In this document: positions 35,279-44,796 of the stretch, in pieces
Position numbering within the stretch: the first letter of the stretch is position 1
Layout of the letters: every line of letters starts with the position of its first letter
Source: CAJWOS01 sp964502005
GTDB taxonomy: Bacteria; Myxococcota_A; UBA796; UBA2385
NCBI GenBank assembly: GCA_964502005.1
Contig: CAZCUX010000004.1
Coordinates: 341,408 to 405,407 of the forward strand
Direction: 5' to 3'
DNA: 64,000 bases
Notes under the pieces: generated by a model
What the model was told of the DNA's origin: nothing
Database searches by the model: none
The model's input: only the letters and a program-made list of their open reading frames with translations
Translations under genes and position numbers: made by a program

Positions 35279-37537
35279 ATGCGTGCCGATTCTTATGGTG
35301 GTTATCGCCTCACTGCACGAAGACCTGCGTCTTCAGCGGCTGTGGAGCATTGGTGGGCCGAAGGCCCGGATGGTCCGGCGGAGGTGTACCTCGGCCCGGA
35401 AATGCTCGTGCGTCGTGCGCGCGCGTTGCCCATCTGGGGGCCTTTCCCGGAAATTTTGACGGGTCGAGAAGGCCTTCGCTGGTATGTCGTTGTCAAAGGT
35501 CGCATGGGCCGATCGGTGGACGACCTGCGTGAGCTTCTTTCGCCTGGAGCTTGTGTCGCATTCGCATGGCATCTTGCGGCTGCATTGGGCGAGGTCCACG
35601 ACCGCGGAGGAGCCCATGGGGCCTTGCATCCGGGCTGGGTGGGCGTCGACGCGGAAGGACACCTTTGTATCCGTCCCGCGCTGACCGCAGCCGTCCGCAG
35701 CGACCCCGACTCCGAGGCCACCGCGCAGTCCACGGATTGTCTCCAATTTGGTGCAATTCTCGATGCGCTCGAACTGGAGCGTCTCGATGAGCCGAACCTC
35801 GGTCTGTTGATGCGCGGAATTGCCCGAGACCGCGCGCGCTTGCGCCTTCAGCCAGGGCGTGCGGTGCGGCAGGCGTTCACGGCGATCTTGAACCGACACC
35901 CCGATTGGACGACCGCGCTGGTCGATACTCTCGGGCCCGATTGGCAGACCTCGCAGATTCCCCGCTCGGTTGCGTTGCTGCCCTCGGAGCCGGCGCGCCC
36001 ATGGACCGAACATTCGGTCCACATTCCCCGCGTCACCGCTGGGTCCAATTCTTCGGCGGGCCTTTCCGTCGATGTTCGCGCATCCTCCGCATCGGCGCGT
36101 GCTGCAGGAGAGCCCGCGCGCGCCGCCGTTATGGTGCCCGTCGTTGCGGCTTCTGCGGCGGAAGTACCGAGCATTCGCGCAGATACGGCGGTTCGCGTCG
36201 AAATTCCCGCCTCGCGGGACACCCGTCCGCGAAACGACGGAGGGTCGTCGGCAGGTCGGGCGAGCGTTGCTGTGCCTTCGGCGCCGTCGGTCTCCGCGAT
36301 GGTTGTTCCGCCAACCGTGGCTGCGCCAGCGGCCTCCGCAGCGGCCGTGGTGGCGGTCCCTGCCGCGGTTGTTCCGCGCGTGTCGACCACACCGCCCGCC
36401 GTGCTGTCCGCGCCTCCTGCGCCCGCGCTGGCGCCTCCTGTGCCCCTGCCGCCCGCGCCCGCGACACCGGTGCCTTCGCCGGAACTTGTTTCCACAGATG
36501 TTGCAGAACGAGAGCCGGCCTCCGTCTTTTTGTCGCCCGACCTCCCGTCGCTGCCCGATGGTGGGGACACGCCCGTTGGTGGGGACGCGCCCGTTGAAGC
36601 GGACGTGCCCGTAGCTCCGCTCGCCATCGCGGACGCGACTCCTGCGGTCGTGTCGGAGCTTGCCGAACCGCCAGGGGAGGCGCCGTCCACCGAAGTCGAA
36701 GCGTCGAGCGATGACCAGGATGGGCGGGTGGACGAGGTCATGGAGGCCGAGGCATCTGCTCCCGGGTCTATCGCCACGCCCTTGGCCGTTGACCCCGAAA
36801 CAGACCGAACGGCAGACGCGCCGAGCGCCGACGCGCCCGCTTCCGAAGAAGCGCCGCTCCCGCCTATGTCCGTCATGGTCACGATGGTCGACGACGGCTC
36901 CGCGGATGATGTGGATTATCCCGAGGTCGAAGAACCCCCGACGAACATCACGAGCGCGCCGCCGTGGGTCCAAGGCGTGTTGGCCGAAGCCGCGTCTCGG
37001 ACGTCATCCTCGGCGACCACCGCTGCGTTGGACGGTGAAGCGCGTGGTATCCCCGTTGTATCCGCGCCGGAGCCGACCCATGAGCCGGACAGCTCGGTTG
37101 ATGCCATCGACGACGATGAAAAGACAGCAGTAGCCGATGTTCCTGAGCCGGTCCGCGAGGCGCTGCGCCGTCTTGAAGTCGACCGTCCCGTCGCCCCGCG
37201 TCCGCTGGCCCCGGCAGTGTCCGCTGCGCCACATCTTGCTGCCGATGCGGCTCCTACACCGCCCGCCCCTCGCGCTGCGCAATCCGACGGCGATAGCGCG
37301 CCGCTGTGGGCCTCCGCGCGTGGTGTTACCGGCGACGACTCCCGCGACCGCGAGCTTGGAACGGGGAAGTGGGAGGAGTCCGCGCGGCCCCTCGACGAAC
37401 TTCGGCGGGAGATGGGGGCGAGCCCGGTGCGTCCGATGGAGGACATCGGCCCCTCGCGGGGTAGCTGGCCGATGGTGATTGTGGCGCTCGCGATTCTCGT
37501 GGGCCTCGTTGCCCTGTGGTTCTTCAACCTGCGGTGA
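35279..37537 (+). CDS. Membrane-anchored pseudokinase-like protein with long Ala/Pro-rich linker
   Basis: Protein of about 752 residues. The first 200 residues resemble a bacterial Ser/Thr-kinase fold, but where kinases have HGDLKPxN this protein reads HGALHPGWVGV (His113), so the catalytic Asp is missing. About 480 residues of Ala/Pro/Val-rich, then acidic, low-complexity sequence follow. A single C-terminal helix (PMVIVALAILVGLVALWFF) anchors it. The start is uncertain: GTG 35240 or ATG 35279; neither has an SD. UvrC follows after six bases, hinting at co-translation. Confidence 0.65.
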   Translation: MRADSYGGYRLTARRPASSAAVEHWWAEGPDGPAEVYLGPEMLVRRARALPIWGPFPEILTGREGLRWYVVVKGRMGRSVDDLRELLSPGACVAFAWHLAAALGEVHDRGGAHGALHPGWVGVDAEGHLCIRPALTAAVRSDPDSEATAQSTDCLQFGAILDALELERLDEPNLGLLMRGIARDRARLRLQPGRAVRQAFTAILNRHPDWTTALVDTLGPDWQTSQIPRSVALLPSEPARPWTEHSVHIPRVTAGSNSSAGLSVDVRASSASARAAGEPARAAVMVPVVAASAAEVPSIRADTAVRVEIPASRDTRPRNDGGSSAGRASVAVPSAPSVSAMVVPPTVAAPAASAAAVVAVPAAVVPRVSTTPPAVLSAPPAPALAPPVPLPPAPATPVPSPELVSTDVAEREPASVFLSPDLPSLPDGGDTPVGGDAPVEADVPVAPLAIADATPAVVSELAEPPGEAPSTEVEASSDDQDGRVDEVMEAEASAPGSIATPLAVDPETDRTADAPSADAPASEEAPLPPMSVMVTMVDDGSADDVDYPEVEEPPTNITSAPPWVQGVLAEAASRTSSSATTAALDGEARGIPVVSAPEPTHEPDSSVDAIDDDEKTAVADVPEPVREALRRLEVDRPVAPRPLAPAVSAAPHLAADAAPTPPAPRAAQSDGDSAPLWASARGVTGDDSRDRELGTGKWEESARPLDELRREMGASPVRPMEDIGPSRGSWPMVIVALAILVGLVALWFFNLR

Positions 37538-37543
37538 CTCCCC

Positions 37544-39436
37544 GTGCCGTCCTTCGCCTCTGACGACCTCACCCAGCGCGCGGATGCGCTGCCCCGTGCG
37601 CCGGGCGTTTATTTGTTCAAAGATGGTAGGGGACGGGTGTTGTACGTCGGCAAGGCGCGCGACATTCGTTCTCGGGTGCGGCAGTATATTACCGGGCAAG
37701 ATGAGCGCCTGATGGTGCGCTACTTGGTCCAGGCCGCCGCCGACATTGACGCAATGGTGGTCGAGACCGAGCGGGAAGCCCTGGTCCTCGAAAACACGCT
37801 CATCAAGACCCACCGACCGCGCTACAACGTCAAACTCGTCGATGACAGCAGCTTTTTGCATCTCGAAATCGACCGAAGTGCAAAGTGGCCCCGCTATCGA
37901 TTGGTTCGACATGTCGAGCGAAAAGGTGGCAAAGTCCGGCACTTTGGTCCCTTTACGTCCGCTACCCGCGGGCGCGCGACGCTCGAGTTCATCCAGCGGC
38001 GGTTTCCGCTGCGGACATGTACGGATCGCGAGCTCAAGAGTCGCGACCGGCCTTGCTTGTTGCACCAGATGGGCCGCTGTGTGGCCCCGTGTGTCGACCT
38101 CTGTACGCGCGAATCGTATGACGAGGTGGTCGAGCAGAGCCTCTTGTTTTTGGAGGGGCGCAACCGTGAACTCATGGACCGCTTGCAATCGGCCATGACC
38201 GCCGCGGCCGAGGCCTTGGAGTTTGAAAAGGCGGCGGCGCTGCGAGACACCTTGCTCGCGATTGAGACGACCCTCGAACGAAAGTCTGTCGCCGATACAC
38301 GACTTGGAAATCGTGACATTTGGGGCCTGTATCGAGTCGCAGATGGCGGTGCGGTCGCGCTGTTGCCGGTGCGGCAGGGAATGATGCAAGAGGCTGCGGT
38401 GTTGCCGTTTACCGACCATCCGGGCGACGATGGCGAGCTGTTGTCGACGGTACTCAATACTTGGTATGCCGACGCGGTAGATGTTCCAGGTGAAGTGCTC
38501 GTGTCGGTCGAGCTTTCCGATGCAGAGGCCCTGGCGGGTCTCCTGGCGGAACGCCGCGGCAGTGCCGTGCAAATTCGGGTTCCGCAACGCGGCGAAAAGA
38601 CGCGCCTCGTGACGATGGCGGTCGAAAACGCAAAGTCCGCATGGTCTCGGCGGTTGGATGCAGCGGCGCGTCGTTCGAGTGGTCTTGAGGAGCTGATGGA
38701 GGCGGCAAGATTGCCGCGATTGCCGCGTCGAATGGAGTGTTTTGACAACTCGAACATCCAGGGCACCGACCCCGTGGCCTCGATGGCAGTGTTTGTGGAT
38801 GGTGAGCCGGCCCGTGCGCTGTATCGGCGGTATCGGATTCGCACGGTGGTCGGGGCGGACGACTTTGCGTCGATGGCGGAAGTGTTGGGCCGACGAATCC
38901 GACGGGGACTCGAAGAAGGCGACCTGCCCGACCTTCTCGTGGTCGACGGTGGCAAAGGACAGCTCTCGGCGGCGCGCGCTGTGCTGCTAGAGCTGGGTGT
39001 GGCCGACCAAACCCTGACAGACCCCGGCAATCGGCCTGTGGTGCCCATTATCGGCATCGTGAAGCCGCGCACTGAAAAGAAGTGGGGCAACCGCGACGCC
39101 ACCGACAGGCTCGTGCTGCCCGACATCAAGGACCCCATTCGCTTGCCGCACAACAGCCCTGCGCTCCGAATGGTGCAGCACTTGCGGGACGAGACCCACG
39201 ACACAGCGGTGCGCTACCACCGCAATGTGCGCGACCGTCGAACGCTTGGCGGGGGAGACCTCGAAGAGCTTCCGGGTGTCGGACCGACGCGGCGAAAGGC
39301 CTTGCTGAAGCATTTTGCGAGCGTGGCGGCGATTCGTGCTGCGTCGGTGGAGCAGCTCGCCGAGGTCGCTGGTTTTGGGCCGGCCTTGGCGGCGAAGGTC
39401 CACGCCGCCCTGCATAGCGCCCACGACGGCTCCTAA
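37544..39436 (+). CDS. uvrC: UvrABC system subunit C (excinuclease)
   Basis: Nucleotide-excision-repair nuclease of 630 residues with all family modules: GIY-YIG nuclease (PGVYLFKDGRGRVLYVGKA), the Cys-rich cluster CLLHQMGRCVAPCVDLC, the UvrB-binding UVR segment (ALEFEKAAALRD), the C-terminal RNase H-like nuclease with LVVDGGKGQLSAA, and helix-hairpin-helix DNA-binding motifs (LPGVGPTRRKALLKHF). It cuts both sides of a lesion with UvrB. The start is GTG 37544, six bases after the preceding stop. The downstream partner is lspA, after 223 bp. Confidence 0.96.
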   Translation: MPSFASDDLTQRADALPRAPGVYLFKDGRGRVLYVGKARDIRSRVRQYITGQDERLMVRYLVQAAADIDAMVVETEREALVLENTLIKTHRPRYNVKLVDDSSFLHLEIDRSAKWPRYRLVRHVERKGGKVRHFGPFTSATRGRATLEFIQRRFPLRTCTDRELKSRDRPCLLHQMGRCVAPCVDLCTRESYDEVVEQSLLFLEGRNRELMDRLQSAMTAAAEALEFEKAAALRDTLLAIETTLERKSVADTRLGNRDIWGLYRVADGGAVALLPVRQGMMQEAAVLPFTDHPGDDGELLSTVLNTWYADAVDVPGEVLVSVELSDAEALAGLLAERRGSAVQIRVPQRGEKTRLVTMAVENAKSAWSRRLDAAARRSSGLEELMEAARLPRLPRRMECFDNSNIQGTDPVASMAVFVDGEPARALYRRYRIRTVVGADDFASMAEVLGRRIRRGLEEGDLPDLLVVDGGKGQLSAARAVLLELGVADQTLTDPGNRPVVPIIGIVKPRTEKKWGNRDATDRLVLPDIKDPIRLPHNSPALRMVQHLRDETHDTAVRYHRNVRDRRTLGGGDLEELPGVGPTRRKALLKHFASVAAIRAASVEQLAEVAGFGPALAAKVHAALHSAHDGS

Positions 39437-39659
39437 TGGCAGAGGCTTGGGTTCGGATCGATGCGTCGGCGTGATGGCGGGGATCGCGTGCGGCCGACCG
39501 GAGGTGGGCGGGCGACATCGACGCAGTCGGGTTCCGCTGTGCTGCGGTTTCGTCGATTTTGGATTTGGGGATACGCGGACCTTTGCGATTGTTGGGCCGT
39601 GACGCTAAGGGTCCGGTTCGGTGCGCAGATTCCCATGCCAAACGGGGTCAGGAGGCGCC

Positions 39660-40295
39660 TTGTCTGAGTCCACGCCCGCAACGCCCGAGGTCGAAGACCT
39701 TCGCGCGCAGCAGACGCCTGCAAAATACATCCTCTTTGTCGTGGTAACGGCCGTTTTCACGGTTATTGACCAAGTCACAAAGATTTTGGTCCAAAAGAAC
39801 GTCGACCCACTGCGTGATGAGATCCAGCTCATTGACGGCTTCTTGTCGATTGTTCACGCGGAAAATCCCGGTGCTGCCTTCGGTATGTTTGGCGGAAGCG
39901 AGCACCGGATGCTGTTTTTCGCAGTGTTTACGGTCGTCGCCCTCGTCGTGCTGGGACGGATGCTGTACGAACTGCCGAAGGACGACCGCTTCCAAAATGT
40001 GGCCCTTGGGCTCATTTCGAGCGGCGCTGTTGGCAACGCCATCGACCGTGTGCAGAAACAATCGGTCACCGACTTCATCCGCGTGTATACGGAAAACCCG
40101 TCAGCCAAGGCGTTCTTGCTGGACAACTTTGGCACGGCGGAGTGGCCGAGCTTCAATGTGGCCGATGCGGCGATTGTGATTGGCATGGGCATGTTTGCCA
40201 TTCATTGGTTCTTCCTCGAAAAGGACGAAAGTGGCGACAAGGTCGAATCGGCAGACGGTGCAGAGGCAGCCAAAACCGAACCCGACGCGCAGTAA
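39660..40295 (+). CDS. lspA: Lipoprotein signal peptidase II
   Basis: Inner-membrane aspartyl protease of 211 residues that removes the signal peptide of lipidated prolipoproteins. Four hydrophobic helices are visible, and the two catalytic Asp motifs are present: GAVGNAIDRV and FNVADAAIVIG. The C-terminal tail is acidic. TTG 39660 is chosen because AGGAGG lies four bases upstream; GTG 39621 is an alternative without SD. It sits 12 bp before lgt, so both maturation enzymes are produced together, fitting the many lipoproteins in this window. Confidence 0.95.
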   Translation: MSESTPATPEVEDLRAQQTPAKYILFVVVTAVFTVIDQVTKILVQKNVDPLRDEIQLIDGFLSIVHAENPGAAFGMFGGSEHRMLFFAVFTVVALVVLGRMLYELPKDDRFQNVALGLISSGAVGNAIDRVQKQSVTDFIRVYTENPSAKAFLLDNFGTAEWPSFNVADAAIVIGMGMFAIHWFFLEKDESGDKVESADGAEAAKTEPDAQ

Positions 40296-40307
40296 GGCGG
40301 TCCTCTC

Positions 40308-41102
40308 GTGCATCCCGTTCTGTTTACGCTTCCGGGCGGCTTCCAAGTGTACGGCTACGGCTTCATGCTGTCGTTGGGTATCTTGGCCGCTGTTTTCGGT
40401 GCCACCGCCTCGGCTGAACGCGATGGGATTCCTCGTACACGCCTCTACGATTATGGCCTCATGGCCTTCTTTGGGGGCGTGCTCGGGGGGCGGTTGGAGT
40501 ACGTTCGGACCCATTGGGCCGAGAAGTTTGCTGCCCATCCGATGAATGCCTTCGACCTTCGGGACGGCGGCTATGTGTTCTACGGTGGGCTTGTGGTCGC
40601 TGCATTGGGCTGTGTCGCGATTACGCGCTACCACAAGCTCGTATTCGCGAAGGTCGCAGACCACATCGCGCCCTGGATTGGGGTAGGCATCGGAAGCGCC
40701 CGGATTGGCTGCTTTTTGGTGGGTTGCTGCTATGGCTGTCCAACGGACCTTCCGTGGGCGGTCACCTTTCCGGTGGAGGCGATTGCCCCGGAAGGCATCG
40801 CCCGTCACCCTACCCAGCTCTATGAGTCGGCATTTTCGTACTTCGTGCTGTTTGCGGGCCTTTCGCTCTACCGCATTCGGTTTCGGCGATTTGAAGGCGA
40901 AGTGCTGGCGCTCTTTGGCGTGCTGTACGGCATATGGCGCATTTTTGTCGAGTCGCTGCGGTGCGACGGCGAGCGCGGAATGGTGCTCGGTGGCTTGTTG
41001 AGCAACGGCCAGTTTACGAGCCTGTTCATCATTCTCATCGCTGTCCTGTGGGGGGTCGCGGCGTGGCGCAATGCCCGATTGGCCGGGCGTCCTACCCCTT
41101 GA
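40308..41102 (+). CDS. lgt: Prolipoprotein diacylglyceryl transferase
   Basis: Integral membrane enzyme of 264 residues that transfers diacylglycerol to the lipobox Cys. Key features: GGVLGGRLEYV, the Lgt signature-like segment GVGIGSARIGCFLVGCCYG with catalytic Arg, RHPTQLYES and about seven hydrophobic helices. The start is GTG 40308, 12 bp after lspA, an uncommon but logical pairing of the two lipoprotein-processing steps. It ends ten bases before the convergent barrel-protein gene. Confidence 0.95.
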   Translation: MHPVLFTLPGGFQVYGYGFMLSLGILAAVFGATASAERDGIPRTRLYDYGLMAFFGGVLGGRLEYVRTHWAEKFAAHPMNAFDLRDGGYVFYGGLVVAALGCVAITRYHKLVFAKVADHIAPWIGVGIGSARIGCFLVGCCYGCPTDLPWAVTFPVEAIAPEGIARHPTQLYESAFSYFVLFAGLSLYRIRFRRFEGEVLALFGVLYGIWRIFVESLRCDGERGMVLGGLLSNGQFTSLFIILIAVLWGVAAWRNARLAGRPTP

Positions 41103-41112
41103 TGGACAGGGC

Positions 41113-42114
41113 TTAGAAGGCCCAGGCGGCGGCGCCATCGACGACGGGGATGAGGCCCCATTTGCCGCTCTCCGACTGGTTGCCTTGGCGAAAGGCTGCG
41201 GACGCACCAAGGCTGAGAAACATGTGCTCGCCGATGTTTGCGCTCATTCCAGCGTGTGCGGTGGGTTGAACGGCAAAAACTCCCCAGCGGGTGCTGTCGT
41301 ACTTGATGTCGAGCCACTCGTTGACGACGGTGGCGCCGACCTTCACGTAGGGACTGAAGCCATAAGCGAGGGGCCATGATTGGCCGGCGCGCACGGAGAA
41401 GTTCAGGAGGGTGAAGGTGTCGATACAACCGTCGGCCCCATCGGCAATGTCGGGACCGCAGACGGACGCGAAGCGCTCGGGGTCGAGGTTGCTCGGGTTC
41501 GAGAAGGAGTCGCGGGCGTCGAGCTGGTCTTGGGTGGCGGCAATCGGGGCGCGTGCCCGGACGAAGCCGAGGTCTGCTTCGACGCCGAGGCGCACTTCTT
41601 CTTCGGCGCCTTTGGTGAAGGACGAAGCGAGCCCCAGGGCCAATGCGCGTGCGCCTTTGACCGGCACAGGTGGCGTGAAGGACAATCCGAGGCCGACTTG
41701 GCGTGCGCGTGCCGGCTCCCAGGCGCGTCCGGCCCAGATGTGGGGGAATACCGGGGAAAACTGGGTGTTTTCTTCTTTTCCGCTGAGATTTTTGGGCGGC
41801 GGCCCGAACGGAAAGGTCGTCAGCGCTCCACCTGCCCGCCATCCAAGGCGTCGGTGGGTCAGCGTGGAGGTGGCGACGGAGTGACCCTGCATCGAAAAGC
41901 CTTGCTCGACCATCGATTGCGTCAAAAAGGCATAGAAGTTGGACGCGCAGTCCGCGCTATCGAGGCATTGGCTGAAGTCGGGCGCACCATCGACCAAGCG
42001 TGCGGAACCAAAGCCGTTTCCCGGCTCTGCGGCGGTGGCGGTGGAGACCCAAGCTGCCGACCCGAAAATAGGGAGCACCGTACGAAGTGCAGACAAAGGC
42101 ATTGCGTGGGCCAA
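41113..42114 (-). CDS. Putative outer-membrane beta-barrel protein
   Basis: Exported protein of 333 residues. After a signal peptide (about 1-29, ending TATAA) and a Cys-containing segment (QCLDSADCAS), the remaining 270 residues alternate hydrophobic and polar residues with many aromatic strand ends. It closes with VVDGAAAWAF, a terminal Phe typical of barrel proteins. TTG 42114 is favoured because GGAG lies five bases upstream; ATG 42102 is an alternative. It follows the cysteine dioxygenase gene by 16 bp, but a functional link is not evident. I do not recognise the family. Confidence 0.6.
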   Translation of the reverse strand: MAHAMPLSALRTVLPIFGSAAWVSTATAAEPGNGFGSARLVDGAPDFSQCLDSADCASNFYAFLTQSMVEQGFSMQGHSVATSTLTHRRLGWRAGGALTTFPFGPPPKNLSGKEENTQFSPVFPHIWAGRAWEPARARQVGLGLSFTPPVPVKGARALALGLASSFTKGAEEEVRLGVEADLGFVRARAPIAATQDQLDARDSFSNPSNLDPERFASVCGPDIADGADGCIDTFTLLNFSVRAGQSWPLAYGFSPYVKVGATVVNEWLDIKYDSTRWGVFAVQPTAHAGMSANIGEHMFLSLGASAAFRQGNQSESGKWGLIPVVDGAAAWAF

Positions 42115-42130
42115 GTTCGCTCCGGTTGAC

Positions 42131-42754
42131 TCAGAGAGTCGGAAGTGCGTGTCGCGCGAGGATTCCTGCGTAGCTTGCCAATCGGAGCGGGGAGCCTTCG
42201 GGGGGCACCCAAGCGCCGCACGAACCCGCTACTTGCAAGGTTCGGTGGTTGGCGCGGTCATATACGACCATGTGGTCGATGGCGCGTGTATAAAGGTGCA
42301 AGGTGACGAGTGGGACGTCGTCGTCGTCGTCGCCCAGTGAGTGCACCATGTTTGCGCCGACGGTGAGCACTTCGCCGGAGATGGCCGGATGGGCTGCGCG
42401 CTCGCGCAAACAGCCGTCCGCGACTTGCCAAACCCGGTGCCAGCCGCGGCCTTGCAGCACGCGCACCGCGCCAACGGAGCCGCCGTGGTCGTGGGCTTCG
42501 CAGGGCATGCCGCGGGTCCACGTGGCGACCATCACTTCGAGCGCGTCGTCTGCGAAGAGTACGTTTCGGCCGTAGGGATGCGTGGAATCGGCGCGAAGGA
42601 GTTGTTGCAAGAGCGCGGGGGGGACGACTGCTGCTGCGGCGAATGCATACAGGTCATCCAGCCGAAGATGGGGCGTGGCCGCCAGTCTTTGGCATGCGGC
42701 CACGAGGGCGGCCTTGTCGGCGAGGAACATGTCGCGGGCTCCGGCCTTCGTCAT
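42131..42754 (-). CDS. Cysteine dioxygenase type I family cupin
   Basis: Non-heme iron cupin of 207 residues that oxidises cysteine (or a related thiol) to the sulfinic acid. Iron ligands are His88 and His90 (CEAHDHGGSVGAVRVLQG) and His138 (GANMVHSL); the substrate-carboxylate Arg is Arg63 in YGRNVLF. The Cys that forms a Cys-Tyr crosslink in animal enzymes is Gly here, as in bacterial ones. The substrate could also be 3-mercaptopropionate. A palindrome lies directly upstream of the start codon. The barrel gene follows after 16 bp. Confidence 0.88.
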   Translation of the reverse strand: MTKAGARDMFLADKAALVAACQRLAATPHLRLDDLYAFAAAAVVPPALLQQLLRADSTHPYGRNVLFADDALEVMVATWTRGMPCEAHDHGGSVGAVRVLQGRGWHRVWQVADGCLRERAAHPAISGEVLTVGANMVHSLGDDDDDVPLVTLHLYTRAIDHMVVYDRANHRTLQVAGSCGAWVPPEGSPLRLASYAGILARHALPTL

Positions 42755-42764
42755 CTACCGAAGG

Positions 42765-42785
42765 TGTAGGATGAAATAGCCTACA
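42765..42785. promoter_or_regulatory. Inverted repeat upstream of cysteine dioxygenase gene
   Basis: TGTAGG-N9-CCTACA lies ten bases before the cysteine dioxygenase start codon. The position suits an operator or a translation-blocking stem; no regulator gene is adjacent, so this stays tentative. Confidence 0.3.
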
Positions 42786-42844
42786 ACCGGTTGCTTGGCC
42801 CGTTCAATGTTGGAATGCGTAAGACGACGGCGCGTGGGGAAATC

Positions 42845-43735
42845 TCACCGGTCGGACAGGTGGACCGCCTTTGCGGCATCTGTGAGGCGCTGGGCGAGGA
42901 TTTCCGGTTGGAGGTGGTGTTTCCAGTGGCGGTGAACGTCGACATGCTGTTGGTACAGCGTGTCCGGGTGGGCGAGCATGTCTTGAATTTGGGCGACCAG
43001 ATTTTGCGCCATCGGCACGACCGGGGGGCCCGCCGTCGGGAATGCCGCGCCCAGTAGCACACAGCCTGCCCGCGCGGCCTCATAGTGGCGAAACGTCTCG
43101 TTTTGGCGAAAGCCAGGTGGTACCAATGCAATCCGCGTTTTGTGGAGCATTTCGATAAATGCCGTGTATGGCGCGCCATGTCCGAAGGCGTCGGTGAACT
43201 GCACCATCCCGGATATTCCGGGGAAACTGCGGGCGCCGGTTAGCCCGCTCCGTATGCCCGCCATTGCCAAGACATCGTTTGGAAGAAGCCGCGCCCATTG
43301 TGGTACGAGCCCCAATTGCCGCGCGAGGGGCCATCTCTTTCGATGAAGGTGGCCCACGAACAAAATGTCGTAGGTGCGCGCGTTCCAGGGTATGTCCGGC
43401 GCAGTGGGAGGGCCACCGGGGCCCAGCGGGAGGCGGCGGACCTTGGGGAGCGCTTCGGCGACATACTGCTGAAATAAAACGCTCGCGTTGTTTCGAAGGA
43501 ATGGGTTGACCTTGCCAGATTCGTCGCCGATTGCGAGGACCAGGGGCCGCGGACGAACTTGTGAAAATACAGGCCAGCGCGTGTGTTTGCGATGGGCGGA
43601 TACAATCACGATATCCGTCTCGGTGGGCCAGTCGGAGGCAACGATTGCGGCGGTCGCGGCTGTGGTGAGGAACCAGCGCTCCCGGAAGTCTGCGGGGTTG
43701 CCCACGCTGGGGTCGATAGCAACGCGTGGGGTCAT
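42845..43735 (-). CDS. Glycosyltransferase-like protein (exostosin family resemblance)
   Basis: Cytosolic protein of 296 residues with no signal peptide. The region RQNETFRHYEAARAGCVLLG resembles the sugar-nucleotide-binding end of exostosin-type glycosyltransferases (R-x-x-E-A-x-x-x-G-C). TYDILFVGHLHRKRWPL resembles the interdomain strand of GT-B folds. The sugar donor and acceptor are unknown. ATG 43735 overlaps the stop of the SGNH lipoprotein gene (ATGA), indicating coupled translation; joint work on a surface glycan is possible. Confidence 0.6.
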   Translation of the reverse strand: MTPRVAIDPSVGNPADFRERWFLTTAATAAIVASDWPTETDIVIVSAHRKHTRWPVFSQVRPRPLVLAIGDESGKVNPFLRNNASVLFQQYVAEALPKVRRLPLGPGGPPTAPDIPWNARTYDILFVGHLHRKRWPLARQLGLVPQWARLLPNDVLAMAGIRSGLTGARSFPGISGMVQFTDAFGHGAPYTAFIEMLHKTRIALVPPGFRQNETFRHYEAARAGCVLLGAAFPTAGPPVVPMAQNLVAQIQDMLAHPDTLYQQHVDVHRHWKHHLQPEILAQRLTDAAKAVHLSDR

Positions 43736-44718
43736 GGTAACGCGGAAGCGTCCACCACCTCGGCAAACATCCCGGCGATGGCCGTATGGCCCTCCGTGCT
43801 GGGGTGAATGCAGGACGGGTCGAAGTAGAGCGGGGTGTCGGGTCCACGATAGCAAGGGCCAGCGGGGTTTTCGCGGTCGTATCCATGGCCGCAAAAGGTT
43901 TCGTTCAAAAACAAGAAGTCCGTCTCGGTGTCGATGGCGACTTCGGCCCATGCCGCGTTGAGAAACTGTGTCGCTTCGACGACGGCGTCCACTTGTCCTC
44001 CGAATCCGAGGGTGTCCGCGAGTTCGCAAGCGCTCAGGTTGCCCGTCGTGTCCGTAAACTCGTAGACATTGGCAACGACGACGTTGACGCCATTCGGAAA
44101 GCGGTCGGTGTTGTCGCGGAAGTACGAAAGCGCTTCCCGCTGGTAGTCGATGGCGCGCTGAAGCACGGCAAGACCGTCTTCTTCGGAACCACCGTTGAGG
44201 ACGACATCGGCGGCGGCGAAGAGGTCGTTGCCGCCATTGGTTGCGAAGACGAGGGTTCGCCGTGTCTCTATGTCGGGGAAGCAGGCGGGAATCTGCTCCG
44301 GGAGGTAGTCATCGGTTCGTGCGCCAAAGCGGGAGCAGTCGTCGACCACGAGGTCTTGGCCGAACCGTTCACGCATCGCGGCCGCGAGCTGGTTGCGGTA
44401 AAAGTCTTCGGAAGCGGTGGGTGGCGTGCCCGCGGTGATAGAGTCTCCCAAAAACACCACACGTTCAATGTTTTCGATGACTTGGTGCGCCGAGCCGCTG
44501 CATGACTTCGCCTGCACGCCCATAGCATCGTAGTCGGGAAAGCCGGCTTCGCGGGCGTTGATGTCGGACCAACAGTTTTCTGCGATGCCGTGGGTAGGGT
44601 CGAATCCGAGCGCGGCCGCGGTGTCTGCGGGGGCGGTGGACGTGTCTTGCGTGGCTTTTGTTCCGCGTGTGCACCCGACGATGGTGGTTAGGCAGCATAT
44701 TCCGAAGACTCGCACCAT
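43732..44718 (-). CDS. SGNH/GDSL-hydrolase lipoprotein
   Basis: Lipoprotein of 328 residues: lipobox TIVGC (Cys16), a Thr/Ala linker, then an SGNH hydrolase domain. Block I is VVFLGDSITAG (catalytic Ser), block III ATNGGNDLF (Asn), and block V FDPSCIHPSTEGH with the Asp-His pair. Several Cys pairs suggest disulfides in the periplasm. It probably hydrolyses an ester, for example O-acetyl groups on a glycan or a lipid. GAGG lies seven bases before ATG 44718. It overlaps the glycosyltransferase-like gene by four bases. Confidence 0.85.
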   Translation of the reverse strand: MVRVFGICCLTTIVGCTRGTKATQDTSTAPADTAAALGFDPTHGIAENCWSDINAREAGFPDYDAMGVQAKSCSGSAHQVIENIERVVFLGDSITAGTPPTASEDFYRNQLAAAMRERFGQDLVVDDCSRFGARTDDYLPEQIPACFPDIETRRTLVFATNGGNDLFAAADVVLNGGSEEDGLAVLQRAIDYQREALSYFRDNTDRFPNGVNVVVANVYEFTDTTGNLSACELADTLGFGGQVDAVVEATQFLNAAWAEVAIDTETDFLFLNETFCGHGYDRENPAGPCYRGPDTPLYFDPSCIHPSTEGHTAIAGMFAEVVDASALP

Positions 44719-44796
44719 GGGGCACCTCGCGTGCCGCGCATGGTAGCGCAAATTGCGTGCTTCGGGGGAGGGGCGCGCGGGCGGGACTTGGCTGCG

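Noticed and set aside
39437..39659. Possible tRNA or small gene between uvrC and lspA
   Set aside because: No TPsiC-like loop or acceptor pairing was found and no frame has an SD with plausible protein sequence.
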